Shown here: positions 57,590 through 64,000 of the stretch, piece by piece
Position numbering within the stretch: the stretch's first letter is position 1
Layout: the number at the start of each line of letters is the position of its first letter
NCBI RefSeq assembly: GCF_028372415.1
Contig: NC_092872.1
Span: 88,324,613-88,388,612 of the forward strand
Source of the DNA: Notamacropus eugenii
Taxonomy: Eukaryota; Chordata; Mammalia; Diprotodontia; Macropodidae
DNA length: 64,000 nt
Reading direction: 5' to 3'
Notes under the pieces: generated by a model
What the model saw: the letters and a program-made list of their open reading frames with translations, nothing else
Told to the model about the DNA's origin: nothing
The model's database searches: none
Position numbers and translations under genes: made by a program

Positions 57590-58334
57590 TGACATTTAAC
57601 AGATCAGGGTATAGATTCTTAGAGGAGGTCCCTCACAAAATTTTCAGGCTTGTATTCTCACTCAAAGAAATTCCAGAAAAATCTGGCTTTTTTTGCTTTT
57701 CTTAGAAAAGGACTTTCACTTCTGTATATACTCAGGATAAAAATACATAAAACAGAGAACATATTTCATTTAATGTGATTTAAAGGAGAGAAAAGTTTTA
57801 CCTCCATTCCCATCAACAACTTGACAAATTCTTGTTTTCTTTATGGAATGTTAAATAGTTTACCTCTTCCAAACTCCTGCCTCAGGGGCTTCACCTTCCT
57901 CCAAGGAACTGTACAACCCATGTGACTCATAGTATGAGTATAGACAAGGTGTGTGTATTTGCTCCTCCACCTTAAGGCTTAATGTTTCCTTGCTTTTCAA
58001 TATCCATGATTCCTTTCTCTATAGGTCTCCTTCTGATTTAGTTTTCTGCTATATTGCTGTCATCAAAGATCTGTCTCCCTTGTGTCTTTGTTACTGAGGC
58101 TTTGTCTCCCCTTTAGTTGTATGACTGCAGCTCATTTCTCTTTTTTTAGCACAGCTCTCTGTCCTAATGTGGTTTGGTGTTCTCCTCTCTGTGGCCTCCA
58201 GGTCAATGGGATGCTGCTCTTTGTTAGTGTTTTCCATCTCTATCTTCATAGTCCCTTTTATACAGAAGAAACTCCTATCTTGTGTATGTACCCCTGAAAT
58301 CTTCAAGATGAAGAGTTCACCTCATTCTTCTGGG
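57590..58334. other. Unassigned insertion within the CR1/L3 element
   Basis: It is bounded left by CR1/L3 RT coding and right by a hAT element. I recognise no family. The frames here (71 codons) have no motif. Confidence 0.45.
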
Positions 58335-58932
58335 CAAATTTTCTCTCCATAAAGGGTTCATAAATATATAACCAAAGATCCATGGACCTTGAAAGACTCC
58401 ATAGATAGGTCTAAAGGTATCTGTAATCTTGGATGGGGAAAAATGACTTCTTGATTTTCACTAACCTCTAACTGAGATTTAGCAATTCCTTCAATTATGA
58501 ATACAGGTAACAGACCATAGTAGTATTAGCAACAGTTGTGACTTTGTCACCAATAGAAATACCAGATATTTTCATATCACATTACAGGTAAAAATTGATT
58601 AGGTGTTCAACATGACATGTATTGCCTTATCAAAGACCATCTCATATTTGAAGGTTCTTTTTCAAGCTAAGGAACAACTGCTTTCATGGTGATATGTCTT
58701 TTAAAAAGAAAGTATAATTTTAACTTGCTTATATTTTAACTGCATTATCTTGTTATTTAATGTATTAAAGAGAATATATAATATATCAAAAATTTATTTC
58801 TTCAGTTTTTGTTAACTATTTCAATATTGTCTTTCTTTTTTACTCTTATGAATATATGGATTTAAGAACATTCTGAGAAGTCCGTAGGTTTTGACCAGGT
58901 TACCAAAAGAGATCACTACACAAAATGGCTAA
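58335..58932 (+). mobile_element. hAT-type non-autonomous DNA transposon
   Basis: 'gatccatggaccttgaaaga', 'cactaacctctaactgagat', 'tgactttgtcaccaatagaa' and the end 'aacattctgagaagtccgta' with 'caggttaccaaaagagatca' match a widespread mammalian hAT-Charlie-type relic by memory. About 600 bp, and the termini are diverged. Confidence 0.65.
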
Positions 58933-59129
58933 AACCTCCTGCCCCACATTAATAAAGCATTTCACTTGTGGGCTGGGCAATAAATACTATAGTTAGATGG
59001 ATTTGGAACTGGCTAGACCAAATAAAAATTATCAATGACATCAATGGATGTAATTGATGTAATAGTTATTAATGATATCAACTTGGACATTTTAAAAAAA
59101 TCAGTGACTTGGAAGAAGGCAGAGGAGAT

Positions 59130-59548
59130 GTGTATTCTAGGCAGAGTTCTAATTTGACATAATAGAATAATTAGAGCCTGACTGTGCAAGGCGTTATTTA
59201 CTTTATTAAGAAAGGATATAGTTTTTCAAACAGGGCACAAGGATTGATAATAATTGTCCTCTTGATGCTGATATCAAGCCTTGAGAAAATATTCTTAGTG
59301 TCGCCCCCACTCCCAAGTGAATATGCCTCATGTGTAGCTTGAATTTCTATCAGGTCTGAGAAGCTCCAGAGCAGTAGCCCAAGTGGATCTTAGGTGCTTC
59401 TTAGGAGACCTCTCTCTGTTGGATAATTGTTCTCTGGAAAGCCTGTATCTGCTTTTCAGTTGATTAACCTGTGCAGAGTTCCTGATTAACTTGAACTTTA
59501 TGGTGTGTGAAATAAGATCAAATCCAGTTCCCAGCCCATCCCAGCATG
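59130..59548. other. Unassigned insertion within the CR1/L3 element
   Basis: CR1/L3 text breaks off after 'ggaagaaggcagaggagat' and resumes at 'catgcttagcaaattttcag', so about 415 bases were inserted. It starts TG and ends CA, but no duplication or poly(A) signal supports a family. Confidence 0.45.
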
Positions 59549-60359
59549 CTTAGCAAATTTTCAGATGACGTAAAATTTGGGGGTGGGGACCAACTAATGT
59601 GGTGGGTGACAGGATCAGGATTCAAAATGATATTGACATAATAAAATGAGAGGTTCAATCCAGTAAGATGAAACTTATTAGGGATAAATATAAGATCCTA
59701 CTACTGTGTTAAAAATAATTTCATAAGTGCATGAAGTGGGCTGTGTTGTTACACAACTGTTTTTTATGAAAAACTTTCTGGAGGCCTTAGTGGTCTGCAA
59801 ACTTAATATAATTTAACAGTCCCCCAAATTAACACAATCTGAAGCTGCTTTAATGAAGCATAGTTGTCAGATCAAAGAAGGCAGTAATCCTACTGTGTTC
59901 ATCTATGATCGCAACATATCTCAAATACCACATTCAGTTCTGGGTATTATGATTTAGCAAAGAAATTGATGAAATGAACTCATATGGTGATGGGAAAAAA
60001 ACATAAGGGTCAGTTGAGTGCAGTGAGGTGTTTTAACATGGAAAATACAAGACTGGGGTTGGTGCATAACAGCTGTCCAAATGGTTGATGGGCTGACACA
60101 CAGAAGAAGAATTAGATGTGTTCTGTTTGGCCCCAGAAGGTATAATTAGAAGAAAGAGGTAGAAGCTTAGAAAGGCAACTTTCAGCTCAGTAATTGGAAA
60201 GAAGTCTGAACAATTAGAATTGTTCAAAAGTGGAACGCATTGCCTTAAAAGATAGTGAGTTTCCTAAAGCTAGATGCCTTGGACCTGAGACTAGGTGACT
60301 GACCTCTTGTCAAGTATGCTATAAACAGATTCTTGTTCAGGTTCTGGTTGGACTAAATT

Positions 60360-61000
60360 GTATTAACCTTCTAGTCAGTTTCCCTACCTCAAGTAACTTC
60401 CCTCTTCAATCCATCCTCCACTCAACTGTCCAAGGGTAAGTGTGACAATGTCACCCTCTTACTCAGTGAACTCCAGTGGCTACCTATCATCTCCAGAATC
60501 AAATATAAAAAACTTTGTGGCATTTAAAACCCTTTATAACCTGGCATCTCCCTACCCTTCAGTCCTCTTATGCTTTACTCCTTTCTATATACTCTATGAC
60601 CTTGCTGTTGCTCCTACAAAACACTCCATCTCCTAACGATGACCATTCTCACTGACTGTTACTCGTGTAGAATGCTTTCCCTTCTCACTTCCAAATCCTG
60701 GAATCCCTGGTTTCCTTCAAGATCCAGCACAAATCTTACCTTGTGCAAGAGACTTTTTCCTGTCATCCTCTTCCTCCATATTGCTAGTGCTTTCCCTTTG
60801 AGACTACCTCCCATGTACAGTATATGTATCTTGTATGCAATTGCACACCATTATTTGCATGTTGGCTCCCCCTTTAGAAAGTGAGTGCCTTAAGGGCAGG
60901 GATCATGTTTTTGCCCTTCTTTGTATCTCCAGGGCTTAATTCAGATCATGGCACACAATAGGCACTTAATCAATACTTATTTAATAAATAATAAATGAAG
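60360..61000 (+). repeat. L2 LINE 3' portion
   Basis: 'caatccatcctccactcaac', 'atcatctccagaatcaaata', 'ttaaaaccctttataacctg', 'gagtgccttaagggcaggga' and 'aataggcacttaatcaatac' give a long, ordered L2 copy. Confidence 0.9.
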
Positions 61001-61235
61001 CAGGTAGGGTGGCAAAGTAGGTGAGTGTTGGATCTGCCTGGATTCAGAAAAACTTGAATTCAAATCTAGATGAACCATTTACCAACTATGTGGCCCTGGG
61101 CAAGTCACTTACATTCCTGTGCTTCAGTTTTCTCTTCTGTAAAATGGCAATACTTCCTAGCTTGTTGAAAGGATAAAATGAGACAATATTTTAAAATAAC
61201 TTTTCAGACCTTAAAGTGCTATATTGTTACTCCTA
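61001..61235 (+). repeat. CORE-SINE
   Basis: 'gggtggcaaagtaggtgagt', 'gaattcaaatctagatgaac', 'gtggccctgggcaagtcact' and 'ttcagttttctcttctgtaa' lie in order. Confidence 0.8.
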
Positions 61236-61394
61236 CTGCTGTTACTGCTGTTGCTGACTGAAGGCATGAATGAAAAAATCAATGGTGGATGATTCTGAAT
61301 TCCTTTCCAACTCTGAGTTCCTATGATTATTCATTTATAAAATGAAGAGTTGGACAAGATGGTATATAGATTTGGTTAATAAATAAGCAAAACC

Positions 61395-61490
61395 TATGAC
61401 CCTAGAGATTTTCATTCTATTGGGAGAAGACAACAGTTATGCAAATAAGTATATATAAAATAAACATAGAGCAAGTTTGGAGAGTGGAGA
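61395..61490 (-). repeat. L2 fragment
   Basis: 'attttcattctattgggaga' and 'agtatatataaaataaac' resemble the antisense L2 'tctaatgggagacaa' region. Confidence 0.45.
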
Positions 61491-61814
61491 ATCACAAAAT
61501 GTTTCATGTACAAAAGTTCCTTCTAGCTCTAAATCTCACACTTCTTGCTTCTATGAACCCTCTAGTTATCTTATCTTGAGGTGGCAAGATATTTTCTTTG
61601 CCACCAGGAGGGAGTGGCAAGTATTAGATAACCACTTGGAATCACATGATGGAATCTCTTCTTCATCCAGAGGAGATGAAAATAAGCACTGGTATCCAGA
61701 AGTCCTACTAGTTGGTTACTTAGCTCTCAAAATATACCTCATATTTGGGGTAGGCAGTTATATCACGTGCTTGGTTTTTCTTGGAGGTAGGGGAAAGAGA
61801 TAAACTGGGCCCTG
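61491..61814. other. Unassigned stretch
   Basis: A 108-codon plus-strand frame (61477-61803) has no known motif. Confidence 0.35.
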
Positions 61815-61980
61815 TAATCAATCAAACAATCAATCAAGCACGAATTTATTAAGCATCTACTAAGTACCAGGCACTATATATAATGTCAGAGATACAAATA
61901 CAAATAATGAAATAGTTCATACTTTAGGGAGTTAATATTCTAATGAGCGAGTAAAGAGCATATGCAGTATAAGTATAAAG
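61815..61980 (-). repeat. L2 3' region
   Basis: 'aatttattaagcatctacta' and 'agtaccaggcactatatata' are antisense L2 tail. Confidence 0.75.
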
Positions 61981-62123
61981 ATAACAACTTGAGACAACAA
62001 TAATTTATTCAGCACCTACTGTGTGTCAGAGACTGTGCTAGATGCTGGGAATATAATAAAAAGTAAAAAACAGTCCTTGCTCTGATGAAGCTCACAGTTT
62101 AATGGGTGAATACAACAGAGCAA

Positions 62124-62124
<1 letters not shown>

Positions 62125-62171
<47 letters not shown>

Positions 62172-62310
62172 ACATTTTTATATTTGTATTACACATACAT
62201 ATACACATATATTTACATGCACACATACAGATAGATACATTGCTCTCCCCACATATATACATACACACATATCTATATGCACACATACTCAAGTATATTA
62301 TATATGCATA
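62125..62310. repeat. (TC)n then TA/CA compound microsatellite
   Basis: Pure TC runs to about 62167, then irregular ACATA units. Confidence 0.93.
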
Positions 62311-62440
62311 AATATTATATATTTGATAAATGGGATATAGTCTTAGAGAGAATGCATTGGCAGTATGTGGAATAGGGAAATTCTTTTCTTTTTTTTTGTC
62401 AGAAAGTGGGATTTTAGCTGGGATATCAAGGAACCCAGCG

Positions 62441-62752
62441 TGTTCATCCTTGGTTGCTGAAGAAGACCATGCCATCAGAGAAATAATGACATGATTTGCA
62501 CTTGACTTTGTTTTGAGTGAGGGAGGGTTATGCAAGTCCCCAGCCTCACTTCTTCTCCACAAGCATCTGAATCCAGTGACCAGATATTCATCAGGATGAC
62601 TGGAGATGACCCAGGATGAGGCAATTGGGGTTAAGTGACTTGCCCAAGGTCACACAGCTGGTCAGTGTCAAGTGTCTGAGGTGAGATTTGAACTCAGGTT
62701 CTCCTAACTCCTGCACTGGTACTCTACCCACTGCACCACCTAGTTGCCCCCA
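62441..62752 (-). mobile_element. Marsupial tRNA-headed SINE, complete
   Basis: Same family as 3017-3331. The head in complement ends 'ccacctagttgcccc' at 62750. Only a short 'cccag' is shared by the flanks, so the duplication is uncertain. It lies inside an L2. Confidence 0.85.
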
Positions 62753-62999
62753 GTTGATGAAGATAAAAAAGGGGAGAACTCCAGGCCTGGCAGCCATCCA
62801 ATGAAAGTACATAGACTTGGGAGATGTGAGGAACAATGAGACCAGTGTCATCAGGTCCCAGAATACATGGGAAGGGGGGGATGGATAAGATGTAAGCAGA
62901 CTGAAAAAGAAGCAAGAGGCAGGGTTATGGAGGACTTTGAAAGTCAATAGCATCTTATAGTTGATCCTGTAATTAACAGGGAGCCAACAACAGGAACAT

Positions 63000-63555
63000 A
63001 CAGGATAAATATAAAGAGAATAAATACAAATAAATATGAGATAGCTATTGTGAGAGGACATTAGCATTTGGGGCTGATATGGAAATGCTTCATGTAGAAG
63101 GTAGTTCCTGAACTGCATCTTGAAGGAAGACAGATTCTATGAGGCAGAGGTGAAAAAGTGTATTGGAGGATGACAAAGAGGTGAGAGAAACAGAGGAATA
63201 ATGAGAAGATCAATTTATCTGGATGGTGGAAAGCAAGAAAGGAAATACTTCTTTAATGCCATCGGCACGGGTAATTAATCAGCTGAAAATGTGGGAAAGG
63301 AGTTCAATGCATAAAGAGGCTAGAATGATAGGTAGGGACCAGGTTGTGAAGGACTTCATAAGTTCTGAAGAGAAGTTTGTATATGTTCCTAGAGGCAATA
63401 GGGAGCAACTGCTGTTTATCAAGTAGATGAGTGACCTGGTCCAACCTGTGTTTTAGGAAAATAATGCAAAAGTAGTCTTGGAGTGGTAAGAGAATTAAGG
63501 CAGGGAGAGCAATTAGGCTGCTTCAATATTTTAGTAAGTGGTGATGGAAGCCTGA
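63000..63555 (-). repeat. L2 LINE fragment, second copy
   Basis: 'caggataaatataaagagaa', 'ctgaactgcatcttgaagga', 'ggaccaggttgtgaaggact' and 'gagtgacctggtccaacctg' run through antisense L2. This copy restarts where the previous L2 ends. Confidence 0.75.
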
Positions 63556-64000
63556 ATCATAACCAGAGGTCAATACTTAATATCAGCACCAGGTTGTTGG
63601 ACAGCTACTCTTCAGAGCTTTAATGCTTCTTCCCTTTAGATCCGACCATCTACCAACCTATGATCTAATGAGTCAGAGAGAAGTTGCCTTTGTCCAATTG
63701 GTCCAAAGCTTAAATTTCAAGTGTTTTACAATGTTGCCTGCTGACTGATTCTTTTGGATTCTGAACGTGGTGAGCTAAATATACTCAGCGTGAAGCAGGA
63801 CAGTTTACCTGTTGTGCCTCATTAACATTTGAAGGAGAGTAGTGGATAAATCAGCATGTACTTTGCTCAATACTTATTCCTTACAGAATACACAGAAAAA
63901 GGCACTTGGATCATTTGCTGAACATATCTAGTTAATTTTCCTGGCACATTCCTTTATGGATAGGATTCCCCTGTCTCTGCCCTGAATCTTCATCACCCTG
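63556..64000. other. Unassigned stretch
   Basis: Nothing recognised up to the window end. Confidence 0.35.

Larger units (their letters stand above)
54480..60345 (+). mobile_element. Old CR1/L3-type LINE, dissected by later insertions
   Basis: Pieces of one plus-strand LINE lie in order. About 55080-55300 is the end of the endonuclease (DLILTNK encoded at 55162-55182). About 55790-56070 leads into RT ('agtcagcaggtccagatgaa'). 57373-57590 is RT ('atcattaaagagatagttaa', 'agcatagcttcatcaag'). 58970-59130 follows ('gttagatggatttggaactg'), then 59549-60345 with RT end and 3' UTR ('aaattttcagatgacgtaaa', 'gttctgtttggccccagaag', 'gttcaaaagtggaacgcatt'). The 5' part, 54480-55080, is assigned only by position. 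All frames are heavily decayed. Insertions are listed separately. Confidence 0.75.
61985..62990 (-). repeat. L2 LINE interrupted by a microsatellite and a SINE
   Basis: Parts are about 61985-62120 ('cagcacctactgtgtgtcag'), 62340-62440 ('gggattttagctgggatatc') and 62753-62990 ('ggttatggaggactttgaaa'). The middle is occupied by (TC)n with TA/CA repeats and a SINE. Confidence 0.75.

Overview
The window reads as a marsupial nuclear genome: AT-rich, intron-like or intergenic DNA with no recognisable multi-exon gene. The main clue is the repeat content. There are many tRNA-headed CORE/MIR-type SINEs, plus marsupial-type L1 3' ends and an ORF1-only (HAL1-like) LINE. L2 and CR1/L3 relics are numerous, and hAT, Tigger-like and mariner DNA transposons are present. 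No Alu or B1 SINEs were seen. The exact species cannot be told from the sequence alone.

Only one host protein frame is convincing. It is an intronless, full-length 246-codon copy of the 20S proteasome subunit alpha-6 (PSMA6) at 34328-35068 on the minus strand. It has a 5' UTR-like leader, a 3' UTR with an AATAAA signal, an A-rich tail and a flanking target-site duplication, so it is a retrocopy. The second long frame, 46074-47078 minus, is the ORF1 protein of the ORF1-only LINE at 45073-47837. That LINE is bounded by a 13-bp target-site duplication and sits inside an older mariner end. A 7SL (SRP) RNA pseudogene at 9956-10530 is split by a SINE that left a clear target-site duplication.

Layout. 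0-9.5 kb: L2, MIR, hAT and Tigger relics. 9.5-16.3 kb: 7SL pseudogene, L1 3' end, L2, a deleted HAL1 and an L1 5' piece. 16.3-31 kb: dense SINE, L2 and CR1 debris with nested insertions, and a HAL1 5' fragment at 29.2-30.1 kb. 31-34 kb: partly unassigned DNA, then a 91%-identical inverted repeat around a mariner MITE. 34.1-35.2 kb: PSMA6 retrocopy. 35-45 kb: mostly unassigned DNA, a solo LTR at 40.1-40.7 kb, a Tigger-like MITE and SINEs. 45-47.9 kb: HAL1. 48-54.5 kb: mostly unassigned. 54.5-60.3 kb: one old CR1/L3 LINE cut up by later insertions. 60.3-64 kb: L2 copies and a SINE.

I found no operon-like, defence or otherwise new gene system. The interest lies in the retrocopies, the layered insertions, and a few sharply bounded stretches that match no family I recognise. 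Family names rest on remembered consensus sequences, and repeat edges are approximate to about 10-20 bases unless a duplication is quoted.
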